This document shows, piece after piece, positions 1-14,487 of a stretch of 64,000 bases of DNA (its first letter is position 1; the number at the start of each line of letters is the position of its first letter). Under the pieces are notes generated by a model that searched no databases, was not told the DNA's origin, and saw only the letters and a list, made by a program, of their open reading frames with translations. A program made the position numbers and the translations under genes. Source of the DNA: Lucifuga dentata (lineage: Eukaryota > Chordata > Actinopteri > Ophidiiformes > Bythitidae); contig VXCM01000997.1 in assembly GCA_014773175.1 (NCBI GenBank), forward strand, positions 145,232 to 209,231. The letters run 5' to 3'.

Positions 1-407
1 GAACTCGGAAAATACAGAAAAAACAGAAGATAACAAGCAAGACAGAGAGAGAGAGATGGGGGGGATTCAGAGCAATACAGAAGAGGTGTAGAGTTTCTAT
101 TATGTAAAAAGAGTTTTTTGAGTTTCTCAATTAGACCATGTAGCTTCACATTAACTTACACCAGGCTGAGTAAAAGCACACGCATAAAGACATGCATGCA
201 TGCACACAACAATGTACACACACACAACACACACGTACACACACACAAAACATAACAGATGCGTTATGTGTTCACAAGTTGTTTCTTTCCCTCAAGACAA
301 CTGAAAATTAAGTCCAAACTACAACATTTTAATAAAATATTTGGGTTTTTTCAAACATACCAAGAATCTTCCCTTGAGTACCTTTGAGCAACAGAATCCT
401 TAAATCA

Positions 408-520
408 GTCATCCTCAAAGTCTGGACTCCGGTCCAGATCTGGTCCAAACCACAACTGTCTCTGGACTCAGATCAAATAATACTTTTCATATGTATTATC
501 TGCGGGACACTGCTGCGATA
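408..520. mobile_element. hAT-like interspersed fragment
   Basis: CAGTCATCCTCAAAGTCTGGACTCCGGTCC resembles a terminus common to non-autonomous hAT-type repeats of fish. Only one end is evident. The 131-residue ORF crossing it contains an N and has no family resemblance. Confidence 0.35.
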
Positions 521-1526
521 CAATGAGTCAAAATTGTCTGCTTTCTCTGCTGCGGAGAAAGCGAAACCAAATGTCCAATCACCTTCAGCATTCCGTTTCG
601 TCTGCNCTTTTTCATTTTGTTTCAACTACAGCCAGGACCTTTGTTTTATTGAGAATTTTCTTTGTGGGCCTTTAAGATCTGTATTTGAGTACCCCTACAT
701 TAAATCTTATTCCAGACCCCAAAATTGTATTTACTTTTTGAAAGAAAAGCTTCAACTTTTTGAGACAACCAAAAACTAGCCCTTACGTCTTCAAGCAACC
801 CTAAGAAGCAGCCTTTACCTCTTTAACCAGGACTAAAGGTTAGCAATTAAAAGTGTTAGTCTGAGATGATATCCAATGAAAGAGTCTCCATAGCAACAGT
901 GAGAGTGACTCACAGAGCGTCAGGCTGTGAAATAAATTTCACACCTCAGTGCACCACGGCCTCTATTGTGAGATTGTGCATGTATGTGTATGTCGGTTTT
1001 CATATGCACACTTGCAGCAAAAATAAAACTGTTTATTGTTACATCTATTGTACCATGTTTCTATATATGTAAGCTTGACAGAAACTAGCAATGACAAGCT
1101 ATGTTTTGATTCACCCATCTGTAATTTTGCTGTACTTTCTGGTGCATTGCAGTATATTATTATCTTAATATACATAAAGTTGCATTTGCACAGCTTTGAT
1201 ATCATGTGCATATGAGAAACCTGGACCCACCCACTGTAAGAAATATTTTTTACCTGATTTTTCCATCAACACTGCTTGTGCTTCAGGATTCCTATTGCTT
1301 CTGTTAAGAAACATTCTCAAAGCAGATTCTAGATTTAAGTGCACTGCACTCTTTCCCTCCCTTTCACTTTTTCGCTCTACTTTGCTACCTTTAGTCTCAC
1401 ACTGGCACACTGCTCATTAGCTTTCTGTCAGCCATGGGTTCTGTTTCCCATTTACTCCTCTTTCCCCCTGCTTCTTCTCTCTATTTCTCTCTCTATCATC
1501 AGTTCATGTGGCTGTCATGTTTCCCT

Positions 1527-1531
<5 letters not shown>

Positions 1532-1582
<51 letters not shown>
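1532..1582. repeat. (CT)n microsatellite
   Basis: An uninterrupted run of about 25 CT units inside a longer pyrimidine-rich stretch (1340-1720). It creates the Ser/Leu-rich ORFs here. Confidence 0.95.
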
Positions 1583-1586
<4 letters not shown>

Positions 1587-1963
1587 CTTGTGTGCGAGAG
1601 TTTAACAAGCACAGTAAGATCGTTCTCTTCATCACTCTATCCTCACTCAGGTTTTTCCTCCTTCTGCTTCGTCTTTCTCTTTCTCATCTCTTTCCATCTG
1701 TCCCCTCTATGGTTTTGTGAGACTTGAGAAAAGAGAGCTGAGAAAAACTGAGAAATTTTCTTAAGAAATCAAAGCAGGCTCTGAACCCACCTCCCACATC
1801 CCTGCAAAACACACACTCACTCAATACACACTTGAATCGTGACTGCTGTAACCATGCAAGCTACAGTGAGAGAGCAAAAATACACGAGCACAGAAAAGAA
1901 GATGATCAACTTCTCAGTCATCACAGAGTCGCAGTATTTGCACAGAATAAGATGCTCAACGAA

Positions 1964-1982
1964 ATATATATATATATATATG
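1964..1982. repeat. (AT)n microsatellite
   Basis: Nine or so AT units in the eef1akmt4 downstream region. Confidence 0.85.
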
Positions 1983-3120
1983 CAGTCACATTCAAAGTGC
2001 AGACAACATGGATACAGTCACAAATTATTATTAACACAACCCCAAGCATAGAGCGGGTGAGACAAGTGAAAGTGGAAATGAGGGGAAAAGAGTGTGAAAG
2101 GGAGAAGTGAGAAGAAGACATGGCGAGAAGAGAAGCATGTGATGAAAAGTAAGAAAGAACTTGAGTATCTTATTGTAATCATCTTGAAACAGGCCTGCAT
2201 CGTGACTTTAGCTCTGTTTCGCTTCAAGAGATGTCAAATCCTCCCATCTGTCCCCAAAATACACTCACTGATCCTCTAATACTTCCTTCTGGAAGATGAG
2301 AACACCCAGGACTTTGTCTATATTTGTGAGAGTGTGTTCCTACTATCAGATGCTGTCTTGGCCAATATAAAAAAAAAAAATCCACCTCTGTTAAGCTTGT
2401 CCCTAGCTGAGCTTNAAAAAAAAAAAAAAACTTAAATCATGCCTGTAACTGTTGAAATTAGAACCAATTAGCACTGCTGAAAACATATTAGTAATGGACA
2501 CATTCATGAACAGATCATGAGTAATTTTTTTGCATTCAGAGCTCCTCAGTCACCTACTTCAGTTAAATGTTCTCTTGTCTTGGAGTGTCAAGGTCAAGCA
2601 TGATGAGCCAAAACGCTGTCACTGACACAGCGGTGCTTAGTGCTGCAGTCAGCAGCTGAAGGGCACTCAACACTGTTAAAGTGAAATGATGGGCTGTACA
2701 GATGGAGTGTAAATGTAGAGTGCCACTATTACTGATGTCACCTTCAGAAAGAAGTCATTTACAGATGAACTGCTATTGTAGTAATGCAGTTAAATCATGA
2801 AAGGACACTCATGGCTTGTAAAATATTGAAAGGTAGGCAGAGCCATTAAATAGGTTCCAATTCCACTGCCAGAGCAAACAAACATTTGATTTCTGGAATT
2901 CTCAGTGTTGTACAACAATATGCTTAAGAAACGAAATCATAGCCTCTTTTTGTAATATAGAGCTGAACTAGGCCAAGTTTCTATCCTTTACTCAACATGG
3001 AGACATGAGATTATCTTTGGTAAAACCATGTCACACTATGGAAAGATTAGCAGTCTACTGTACTCCATTTCCAAACTTCAAATAAACAAGCTATGGCATC
3101 AATTGACAGAGTTTATTTTT

Positions 3121-3400
3121 ATCAGCCAGTTTGTCAACTTTGATTATACCCCGATTAAGGCAATAAATTGATTATTTTCAAATGTAATGTAAACACCACA
3201 ACTAGATGGTTATAATCATCTCCGCATGTGTTTCCTTACCAGCTGTGTTTCCCCTCATATTGCAAATACGCAATGCATCATGTACATTTGGCAAACAACT
3301 GAATCCTATTAATTCTGTCCATGTATATGGCTTACTTGCATTTTCGCCTTAATCACAATAGACAAAAATCATAATGTGCATGTAAACATAGTGACTCATA
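3121..3400. mobile_element. MITE-like element, copy 1
   Basis: The block TGTACATTTGGCAAACAACTG...CTATTAATT...ATGTATATGGCTTACTTGCATTTT...CACAATA is shared, with scattered differences, with 19500-19640. GTAAACA/GCATGTAAAC-type motifs sit at both ends. No coding capacity. Confidence 0.5.
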
Positions 3401-3837
3401 CCTTAGCAACCTTCTACCTTGCTTCTACCAGTAATCTAGATCCCTTAATTTACCTGCCAGGAGGTCATCCATCTTCAACAGTAAGTAAGTGATCATCAGC
3501 AAACGTTGAAAGTATTTAAATGAAAATTTTAACTACTTTGTTTTTGAGCAATGAATACTATGGCAGTGGCTTTGGTCAGTTTCTACTTGCTAAATTTTCC
3601 ACTCAGACTATAACTATGACTAGAACATTTGAACAAAATGCAAAGGCTAAATGTAGAACACACTACTGTTGTTTAGTTTATGATGATACAGTTATTTGGG
3701 TTTTAATACTTATATAAACTGTGGATATGCATGTGGATTGAGCTAGCTCAGGTTTGGGCATGTTAAGCCCTTTTCCAATTTAGATCCATGAAGACCTTCA
3801 ATACTTGTACAGTAAAGCAGTAAGACTTTTACAATAC

Positions 3838-4121
3838 CTCTTTCAATGCTTGGTGAATGAAACAGGCTGTCTGTGGGGACACCGTCCAAGGGCTTTTCTC
3901 GTCCACCATCATGGAATCTAGCGTGGCCTTCTCGAGGACGACATCAAAAGATGCATCAGGGAAGGAGAGCTGGCGTATGTCCATCTGGTGCCAGGTCATG
4001 CTTGAGCAGTCTCCATGCCTGGCTCTCATGGTACTTATGCACACTGAGGAGTAATCTATGTTGGTGATGGAGTGGTATCCAGTACTATACATTTCAGCGC
4101 TCATACTACTGTTTCCACAAC
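3838..4121 (-). CDS. eef1akmt4: eef1akmt4 coding exon 2
   Basis: This 284-base exon starts with the last two bases of the glycine codon (G|GT) and continues CGNSSMSAEMYSTGYHSIT. It carries IDYSSV, MRARHG and the catalytic-core strand FDVVLEKATLDSMM. It ends at GAG, followed by a GTATTG donor. The upstream pyrimidine-rich stretch (4122-4257) is open in the same frame but is intron, not protein. Confidence 0.9.
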
Positions 4122-5299
4122 CTGGAGTAAAAAAAATAAAATAACAAGAAGAGAAGAGAAGAGAAACAGAAAAGTCAGCCACAGCTAAAATGGAAAAACA
4201 CAGGAAGAGGGAAAAAGGCAGCAAAAAGAGGAATGGAGGGATGAGGAAAGAATTCAATATGTTTCTGATGACTCAAATCCTCACTTTATGTGCTGGGAAC
4301 ATTTTGGTATGAGTAAAACATGCTTTGATCCATTTGGCTACAACGTGTGATTCAACAGCCTGGCTCACAAAAACAAAGAGTGCAATCAATGGGACCACCT
4401 CTTGCGATTAATAAAACAGACAAGCACACAGAATCCCTCTCTCTAGTCTGGCACTCTCTCTCTCACACACAATCTGCTAAAGATCCTTTGCTGAGGCATA
4501 GCAGAGAGTGAGTTCAAAATGCATCAGAGGTCACAAGTTTTCAACAACAAACATGTTGGAGGGAGACAGATGGGCCAAAAGAATAGTAAAGCTTGTCTGT
4601 CATGTAAAAGGATAAAAAGAAAATGATCTACTAAATGCAGCAGCTCATCCCTTGGATCAGATGACTCATAGATTGTGTAGATGGAGGCGGAGTGGGTGAG
4701 GAGTTAGGAGGCTGNCCTTGGATCAGATGACTCATAGATTGTGTAGATGGAGGCGGAGTGGGTGAGGAGTTAGGAGGCTGACAGGAAAAAAAAAATGAGA
4801 GGGAAAGGAACAAGGAGGAAGACTTGGAGGAGAAAGATGCACCATCTTCATAAGCAGTTCTGTTTCAGTAAATGTGGAGCTTAAGTGTGTTACCCTCAAA
4901 AAGAGGGTATTTTGTTCTTGCATCTGGAGGGGGTGTGTACCTGTGTTTGTGCTTGTGCGCGTACACACGGAGGTTTAAGGGTAGATGCCTGCTGAGGGAG
5001 TNACCTGTGTTTGTGCTTGTGCGCGTACACACGGAGGTTTAAGGGTAGATGCCTGCTGAGGGAGTGAGTGTGATGGGTGGGGCTGTCACTTCCGGAAACA
5101 TGCTGGCACTGACACCTTTGTTGCAAACGTGTGGCTGCCGCTTGTTATCACTTTACTGCTGCTACCAATTACCAACCCAAAGTAATTGGGTGTATGTGTG
5201 TGAGGGTGTGTGTGTGTGTGTATGTGTTTGTGTGTGTGTCTGAACAACCTATCCGAAACATACCAAACAGAATGGTATGCTTAAGTTGTACACTTGTAG

Positions 5300-5354
<55 letters not shown>

Positions 5355-6013
5355 AATGTAGCCGCAGATGGAAAGCATTTCAGTTCCAAGCAGGAAACTT
5401 AAATACTGTAGATGATACAGAAACTCAACAAATGAGATCGGTGTATTTAAGCTTATTTAAGAATATTCACACAAATGTGTGTGTTCCAGACACCAGAGGG
5501 ACAGTCATGTGTCCCCTAATGAGTCTACCAGTGATGTTTACTTTAAAACAGAGAAAGAAGTATTATCAGCACTGTTAGGCATTGAAGCAACTGAATGCCT
5601 GTGGATGGTAAAAAAAATAAAAATAAATAAAGAATAGACATATAGAGAATGTTTACACAGACTGTTCACAGTTTATGGATCATTATGGGCTCAAACAATT
5701 ATCTTAGACAACTTTACTTTTCAAGTGTGTGAAAAACAAGCCACAGCTTTGCAAAACATTGTTTTGTGGAGGCAACTGGACAAGCTATGATTGAAACTCC
5801 AACTTTCCATATGAAAGACGAACTCATGAAGAAAAGAACAATCATTTTCAGCATTCAGCTGAAGGTCAGAAAGAGGGTCTATGGCCTCTCTTCATGCCCA
5901 GCTTTGGAGCATTGCAGGGAGGGTGATATCTCCACCATCCTGCAACCCACCCGCCCGGTCATAACACACGTCAGACATTGTTTCCAAAGGGTTCTCCCGC
6001 TGACACAGCTGAT

Positions 6014-6064
<51 letters not shown>

Positions 6065-6528
6065 AATCCTGTCTGTTTCTTTTTTCCATGTACTCGGCTC
6101 TGAGGAGGGTGTATCATATAACAGCTAATTCCTAGGGGTTGTCACGACAATTATAGTTGCCAGGCTGTCGTCAAGGACACCACTCCCATTTTGACATTGG
6201 CTGGTGCCCTCCCCAACCCCTGCCCTTTATATACACAAATGTATGCCCAGCCATGCCATGGATGCTCCTGAGTTCTGTAACTCAGGAGCAGAGACTGACT
6301 GGGTGCATGTTAGCCTGAAGTATGTGAGTGTAGGGGGTATTCTCTGTGTGTGTTTATGTGAGGAGTTCCACTCAGGATACCAGGCCAATCCGGAGCCATT
6401 TTTTTCCCCCTCTTTTTTTCCCCTCAATAGCCAGAGAGTACATCCTAACTGGATTAACCAGAGAAGCAAAAAGGGAGCCTAAAGTTAGAGGTGTCACGTC
6501 ACCTCATTCTGCTGGCTGTATCAGTGTG

Positions 6529-6570
<42 letters not shown>

Positions 6571-9500
6571 ATGTCTGTCTGTGTGATGGAAAATTTGAGT
6601 CCTGGTCTTAAAAAAAGTATCACATCAATCATAACAAGACAAAAACAAATCGTGGTAATAATCCGGCATCCAATTGTGGCATGTGTAGACTGTTTGTTTT
6701 GTCTTACCGTGCACATTTTCACACAAAATTCTGCATTAACAGAAACAGAAAGTCAAAGAGTTGTTCACATGGATTTTAAATAGAGAAAGAAGAGGATTAG
6801 CTGCCAGTGCAAAAATGAATGTTAGCCAAATATGGAGGTGGTTCCCTTCTGTAGTCTCAGAGATGCTTGGGCCAAAAGTGGTATCAGGTTGCACAACTGA
6901 CCTCACAAACCCTTTGATATTCAAGAAAAAAGCTAGCACATGGCTGCACAGCTGTGGAACTTTCTGCTTCCCTCTCCCACCACAGGAAAGGAAACCTCTG
7001 AGGTAACTGACTGGAATAACTTAGCATTTCTCTGTTTCTTGTACATGGTCAGCTTACCAAACATCAAGATCAAATGGATCATGTATTTTCCTGGATTTGA
7101 CTTTTGTTGATATTCTTGACCAAGATCAAAGTTCAGGATGGTTCTTAATCTGAGTATGAACAAAATGATGGAAAAGGGAAAAAAAATGACATTTCAATTG
7201 GCAGAGAGACTATAACAGTTGCTACTTAAAACTGTAAATAAAATCTAATATTTCTGTTATTTTTAACAGTGAAATACCACGGTACAAAATTAATATTTAC
7301 TCAAACATTTACTGGACTGTTTGAGATTTGACCTTTGATCACAACAACAACTCTCTAGAGCCCATCTATGGTCAGGAAGGGTGCCGGGTGGGGAATCCCT
7401 GTGAGCGAGCCAGCAGTATGAAATATCAAAGCTGCTACCTCTGAGCCAAGCCCAGCAGTGGAAACTCCATGACATCAGGGCCAGGCAGGGCATCTGTTCA
7501 CATCCCAGATCACTTAAGGATGGAGACTCTAACCTGTGTAATGTTCATGTGAATATTAGCAACAACTCCATACCCACTGCCCCCCCCCCNCTGCCCCCCC
7601 CCCGTGGACTCTGGGCTAATTGTAAATTGATGCCACCCAGATCAGTGGTAATTAAATGTCAACAAAAAAGTGCCATGGTGGAAATGCATTTTGCACGCAC
7701 ATGCAAAATGTGCATGGAAGTGAACATTTAGTGCCTGGTTATGTTTTCACCGCGTCTGTCGGTCGGTTGGTTGGTTGGTTGGTTGTTGACAGGATTACTA
7801 AAAAGTTATAAACCAATTTTGACAGAACCTGGGGAAAGGGTGGGGGCACAGCGCAGGAAAGAACCCCTTGAATTCTGGTGCCAATCTGGATTCCATGGGC
7901 AGATCCAGATTTTTTTTTTTTTTTTTTNTTTTTTTTTTTTTTTTTTAAATTTCTTAAAATTGTGAGAAAGGGAGTTCAGCTTTTGCAGAGTTATGTGTCC
8001 GAATGAGTGCCGTTCTAAAGGCCACGATATGCTTCCTCTGACATGCTGTGGAAGTCAGAAGGTGGACTGAAACCCCCTTTCCACTGATCATTTTGGGGAG
8101 TTTGCATCTGACAAAATTTGCAATTTCCAACTACACTCAGCTCATCTGCTTCAGCAGCTGGTAAGTTGTGAAAGTTGGGAGGGTTTTAATTTCACTCTCG
8201 AGCCCTCCTTTTTCTTTCAGTCACTGTGTCCGCGCTATGCCAAGAGAACTGAAAGTTATTGAAAGTTGTTATACCGCTTGTATCCCCGTTTAGAAGCAAG
8301 TGGAAATCAGAAGATAGTATTCCTGTAAATAAGAGGAGGGATCCTGCAAAGTATGTCTCCCATATTTATATGGTCAGTATTGAGGAATGTGGAGGTGAGT
8401 GGTTTTGTCAGATCAGAAAACGTATGCATGCATGTGCGTGCGTGCGTGTTCAATGATAATTTTTTATATAGGTAGACTGGTAGACTGTCACACTGGGCCT
8501 TGTTACATCCAATCTGGAATAATTCCAAGAAAATATTAGTCAAGGTGAAGGAAATTATGTAGGAATTTAATTTTCCAATGGGGGAAATTCAAAACAAAAC
8601 AAAAACTAGGGCTGCACTAGAGTTAGAACAGAGCTAGAATAACACAGGTAATGGTGATGATTTAGAATCTGCCCAAGGTAAAAAAAAAAAAAAAANAAAA
8701 AAAAAAAAAAAAGAAGATATATATATTTAAGTTTTTTTTTTATCTGTCTTAAAACTTTCAGCTCTGACAGTGATGAAGATATGGTTTCACTAAAATAGCC
8801 TCAAAACTCACAGTGAGGCAGAGGAGTGAGAGAGTGTCTAAGACGAAGAAGGGTAAATAGCAGAAAGAATGGAGGGAGATTTTTTTTTTAAATGGTGCAA
8901 TAGTGGGGATGAAAGAGTAGCCAGGGAAGGGGAGAAGAAAAGAAGCAAATGAAGAGAAAATAGAGCAAAGAGAGAATGCAACAGCAAATATGGATAAAAA
9001 GAAATGAGAAAAATGAATTGAGAGTTGCCCAGCCAGCAAAGCAAGAAAGGGAGGAGAAAGCAGGAGATCACAGAACAAAGCAGAGAGAGGATGAGCCAGA
9101 GAGAGAACGTGCTGAGCTCATTAACGACTGACTGAAGTACCCAGCCTCGTCTCCATGGAGCTGAAATCATTTTGTTTGCACTGAAATCATTTCTGTGTCT
9201 TGTGTATCTATATGACATTTTGTACTTCGACATCAACAATCAGGCAGTAATACCTAAATGCACAACACTCTGCGTGTTTGCTATGCACAAGCAGCTGTAC
9301 ACACAGTCTTTCTGACACTATCTTTGCACCTCCACCAGGTTCTTCTAGTATTTTGATGTTTTTCAAGCAGTTTCAGATGCTCTGGCAAAATTACATCAGC
9401 AGCTAAGCCAGATGAAATTCTCTGAGAAGCTCAGCTTTGGCAAGTTCTCCTCACAAGCCTTTTTTCTCCCTCCACTTACCGAGAAACCTCTGTTACGTAA

Positions 9501-9952
9501 TCGAGTACAAGAGATAATTAGTGGTTGAATAATTAAGCATGAGCCTGTGACAGTGTGGCTGTTTGATGGAGCGTTTGCCTGTGTGTGCGTGTGCATATGT
9601 GTGTGTGTGTGTGTGTGTGTGTACGGATGATGGAGGACTTTTGAAAGGACTATGAATCTGTTCTGGCCTCATGCCTAAAGCTTCTCTATGATCCAAGACA
9701 CATACAGTGGGTTTCATTTAACAGCAAGACATGTTTTTTCTATATATTTGGCAAGAACTAACAGGTACTGCAAGCCACCCACTACCCACTTAATGTTACG
9801 TTTTATACCTTGTTACATTGCCTGCCAAAATTTAAACAATGCCTTAATTCAGGCAACTGCTGTACATCAAAAATTAGAAGTCTGACTGGCACTTAATCCT
9901 CTGCTCGAAAAAACATACTGTACTGCAGAATGTACTGCACTACTGAAGAGGC

Positions 9953-9994
<42 letters not shown>

Positions 9995-12465
9995 CTTTCA
10001 CACATGCACTCTAGTCAGGAAAAGTTCCAGCTATTGTCTGGGACATTGGTATATAGAACCTGCACTTGAATTTGAATGCAGGACAAGTTGTTGTGGCAAT
10101 TGTCCTCCTCAGAGCCTAGTAACTCTTCATGAGAATGGGGGACTGGGACATTTCAGGACGAGCGAGTGAGCGTGTCGGTGCTGTATTTCGTTAGCATTCG
10201 CTCATGTCAATATCTTTAGCAAGCAACAAGCGAGACTTCCAGAGAGAAAACTACATGTCATTCGAAAAAAGTAACTGGAAATTGGACTGATTCCACAACA
10301 TACTTTTGTAACACTATATTTGTGCAATTAAAATACTTTTGTCTTGCCTTATTCTTCATTGGCAAGACAAAAGCATTGGAAATAACAGCTTTCGGTGCCT
10401 TGCCTTCACCTGCTGGTTTGGAGAAAGGCCTGACCAGGAATTTCAGGTGTAAGTGAGAACACAGTTATTGCAACTACTGTCCTGCCTTGGCTGCAAGTGT
10501 GAAAGGGGTACTCAAGGTATTACCATGCCAGGTAGTCCTACTTTGTTCTGTATACATGTGTGGAAGGGGCTTAATATAACAACACAAATATTGTTACAAT
10601 CACAAAATTTAATTGCTTAGTATGATGATGATTAGCCATATACAGAGTATCTGGAGCTATTATTTCCATCTTTTTCTCTCGTTGTTTCCATCCCGCTGAA
10701 GTACTCTGTTGGGTGTGATCAAGAGTTGGTGTCTTCAAGTTGTACCTATTGATTTGCTAAACACACCTGATTTAGCTCATCAGGTGTGGATAAAGCAGGT
10801 ATAGATGGAAAACATGCAGTTTTGTGGGTCATGAGAACTAGTATTGAGAAACTAGGACCTAGATGAGTTCTAGTAGACTGTAAAAACTAAAACTGTGTCA
10901 ATGTGTCTATGAAGAATTTCCTCCTTCACTCTCCTTGTACTTCATTATAGACATGCTGGGTCAGATGCAGAGGTTATTTATCAGTACTGTAGCTAGAAAC
11001 TGTGTGTGTGAATATGTGTCTGCAACCAAATCCTGTACTATTTGTTCTCTTTGACTTGCGGTGTTTTAATCTGTCAATCAGTCAGCGGTGTACCAGAGAG
11101 GCAGATCATGATTCAGCAAGAAACCTGGCATGTGTGTGCGTGTGGATGTGTGTGCCACAGGAATCCTTTCACTTCCATCTTCTGCCTAATCTATGCTCTC
11201 ATCTATCTGCCTCACCTGTTCTATGACCAAACCAAAGGCATAAACACACACATATAGCAAACAGAGAGGCACAACAGACAGACTTACAGACATAAAAGTC
11301 AGTCCCCAAACAGCAACAGTTCACATATGAAACCACAAGATGCAACACCGACAGGGACATCAGTATCAATGTCAGGTATTTCCTTGTAAATGCATGTGAT
11401 GTGTATTCGATGCAGAATGCCTCAGCAGGAAAGCATGGCACCATAATAGTGAACATTACCCATATCATAGAGTCTGACGTAATAAAGTAACAGTACAAAT
11501 GTTCTGTGTAATGTAACAAGTTCATCATTTTTACTGCAACATTTATGTAAGATAGGATTTAATCGAGGGCACAACTCAGAATGCCAGTGAGTGTAATTTA
11601 GGTGGGATAAACTGACACAAAATGGGGACAGGAACACAAATAGTCACACAGACATATACACACACTATTGTGTAGAAGGAAAAGCAGCAGTGTAGACATT
11701 TTCAATTAGCCACCTACCAAGACCACGTCTGCGAGAAAAAGAAATGGCAGAGACAACACAGATATTCGGAACACACACACACACATACACACAGTGGCTC
11801 AAACTTGAATGATTAATTTTCTGCCTGACTGGAAACTGAGTTTGTAGGTGAAGGTGCCTGTATCTATATGCAAATGCTTTGTTGTCTGACCTTGGTATCA
11901 TTATTAAGTGTGGATCAGGTTTTACAGCGGAGGGCCAGTCCACTGGGGGAGCTGTATGGCTGGAAGCCTAATGATCCCTGCAGGAAGAAACAGAATACCT
12001 GTCTGTATGTCTCTTTGCAGTATCATGATGGTGTCACAGTCTGAATAGTGACTGCTATGTGGATAAATTCATAGTGGTAGGCTTTGTTAGAGCACTAACG
12101 GACAATATTTAGCTAGTTCAGGTGCAGCGTCAGGGTGCTGAAGGGTCATTGTGGAATCTTGTTGCCATCCTGCTATAAGAGAGTTGGTTTCTATCTGCTT
12201 TCACAAACTCATAACTTGCATGACAGGAACCGGCTGCAGTCAGCTACACGTTCTCAGCCCTCAAATGTGCTCAAATTCAGATTTACTGGCTCCAGTAATT
12301 GCCAAGAATACTGTAAGCTGTAAACTCAAACCTGAACGTCAAAACATCCATTTTCAAACATATCAGTATCATTACATCCATGCATTTCCATAGTTTATGG
12401 TTGGGCTAAATTGTAGTCTGGATGGTGCTCTTGGATATCCTTTGATATCATTCCATGAAAAACAA

Positions 12466-12496
<31 letters not shown>

Positions 12497-13755
12497 CTCT
12501 AGGGAAGCATGCTGTGTTATAATTTAAACTGCCAACTCTATCAAACACCACCTTTTCATTTATATAGTGAGGCAGTCATTAAATGACATTCATTGATGGC
12601 CCATTAACATATGTGCCAGCCTGCTGAATGGCTCTGCTGTCTGCCTCAGTATTAAAACTGTGCAGATGTTGAGAATTTATGACACAAATAAAACACAAAT
12701 GTCAATAGACACCAGCTTGCTACAAATTAACAATGCAGATATGTTTCTTCGTGCAGACTCAGGTCACCAGAAGTGAGTCAGCCTCTCAGTCTGCTGTGGA
12801 CTGCTGCATGCAATATGCTCATGTTTTATCACTACTCTATCTCTCTGTCACAGAACACACACTTTCATTAATGCATTTTTCCAGCTGCTGGTCTGATATT
12901 TAATTAGACAAGTGTTCCTTATCATTTAACATTCAGTTTTGTCTTCATTTCTTTTAGTAATCTGCATACCTTGACTCACACATATAAGGCTGCCTCCTCC
13001 AAAATGCCTGTCAGAGACTCACAAGGTGGAGGAAAGCCCGTGGGGAGGCAGGGGGCAACATCTGCCAAAATCTGTAACTTTCTGACTCCTGACACCAGGC
13101 ATGCCCACTTCATGCAGTGGTTGGCCAGGTGTGGGGAGACATGAAAGTAGGTAGGGTTTAATTTCTCTCTCTAACTCTCCTTTTTGTTTCCACTCCACGG
13201 ACAGAATTGAAAGTGAAACTGTGCCCTGTTATCCCCATTCATAATCAAGAAGAGATTATAAAAATACACAGAAGACAGAATTCTTGTTAATAACCTCACC
13301 CCTCTCCTAAAGTGAGACTGTTGTAATCCTATTTACTTTATTAATCACATTGCAATTACAACGACAAAAACATGCACACACAAACACACACACACACATC
13401 TCCTTTTCCCTCTCTATGACAGCCCCACCTGCCAGCGAGGGCATTCTGAAAGGTATAAACACGGTTCTTTCCTGACGTCTCTGAACACGTCAAACTGGCC
13501 AGGTCAAAGCATACTGCGGGCTTTAAGATGAAGGAGAGGACAGAGAAAGGAAGGTCATCCTGCAAACGTCTCCTGCCCTAATGGATGAGAACTAGACTGA
13601 ACATCACAGCATGAGGTACACAAACTGAGACACACACACACTGCAGTCTGAATTATGGCCACTTCCTGCTGGCAGGAGCCGAGTGTTCTTTGACCATAAG
13701 AAAAGCAATAAAGAATAAATGAAGGAGGTGAGATGAAGGACACAAGAAGATGTAA

Positions 13756-13800
<45 letters not shown>

Positions 13801-14442
13801 ACACAGAGCTCATGTCTTTGGTATCTCCCAGTGGACTCCCTCTCAGCACCACCTAATTTCCACTTTTAGAAAAATGTGAAAAAATGCGTGACCTTTCACT
13901 TGCGCTTCCTGAATCTGTTCAGAGCAGACCAACTCTGAGTTGTCGCTCACAGCACACAGGAAGTCCTTATATGGTCGTGTGAACAGGAACTGCAAGAGGA
14001 GCTGTGAATTTTATTCCAGTAATGCCTATGATCCACTATATTCACCTGCAGTGAATATAGTGCTGCTGCAACCCTGAACATATTGCTCTCAGTGTGTTCC
14101 AGGCTGCAAGGGATTGAAAGAGGTGTGAATGACATTCAATTTAGTGAAAATGAGAGAGTGAGGGATGTGAATGGCTGGAACTCTGAATAGCAGCCATACC
14201 CCCACATCTTTAGGATGTGGGGTATGGTAAAAAGAAAGAGAGCATGCTCAGATAGAGCGGTGTGAAAAGGGAGTAATTGCCAAGTGTAACGATAAAGAGG
14301 AGAGCTGGAAGTGGGTGGAGGTATGACGTATTCAGAGTTTAACTCTCCTTTTCTTTCTCGCTTTTGCTATTAGACATCTCTACTGCAGCACCAACTCCAA
14401 CTGCATACTTGATGAGAGAGCTAGCTAGAGGTCCCAAGCCTG

Positions 14443-14487
<45 letters not shown>

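Larger units (their letters stand above)
1..3837. other. No gene recognised; probably downstream eef1akmt4/ece2 intron
   Basis: I searched by eye on the minus strand for the next methyltransferase exon (expected GGRF-like motif) and for ECE2 peptidase motifs and found none. The stretch contains a hAT-like fragment (about 405-520), a long CT microsatellite, an AT microsatellite and a MITE-like copy at about 3121-3400. 2560-3060 is repeat-poor and could hold conserved non-coding sequence, but nothing in it can be assigned. Confidence 0.4.

Noticed and set aside
4650..5065. Tandem duplications suggestive of a CRISPR-like or satellite array
   Set aside because: Exactly two copies each, separated by N; an assembly overlap explains them, and this is a vertebrate genome.
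5169..6722. ORFs rich in His/Thr or Val/Cys
   Set aside because: They are translations of CA/GT microsatellites in several frames; no family resemblance.
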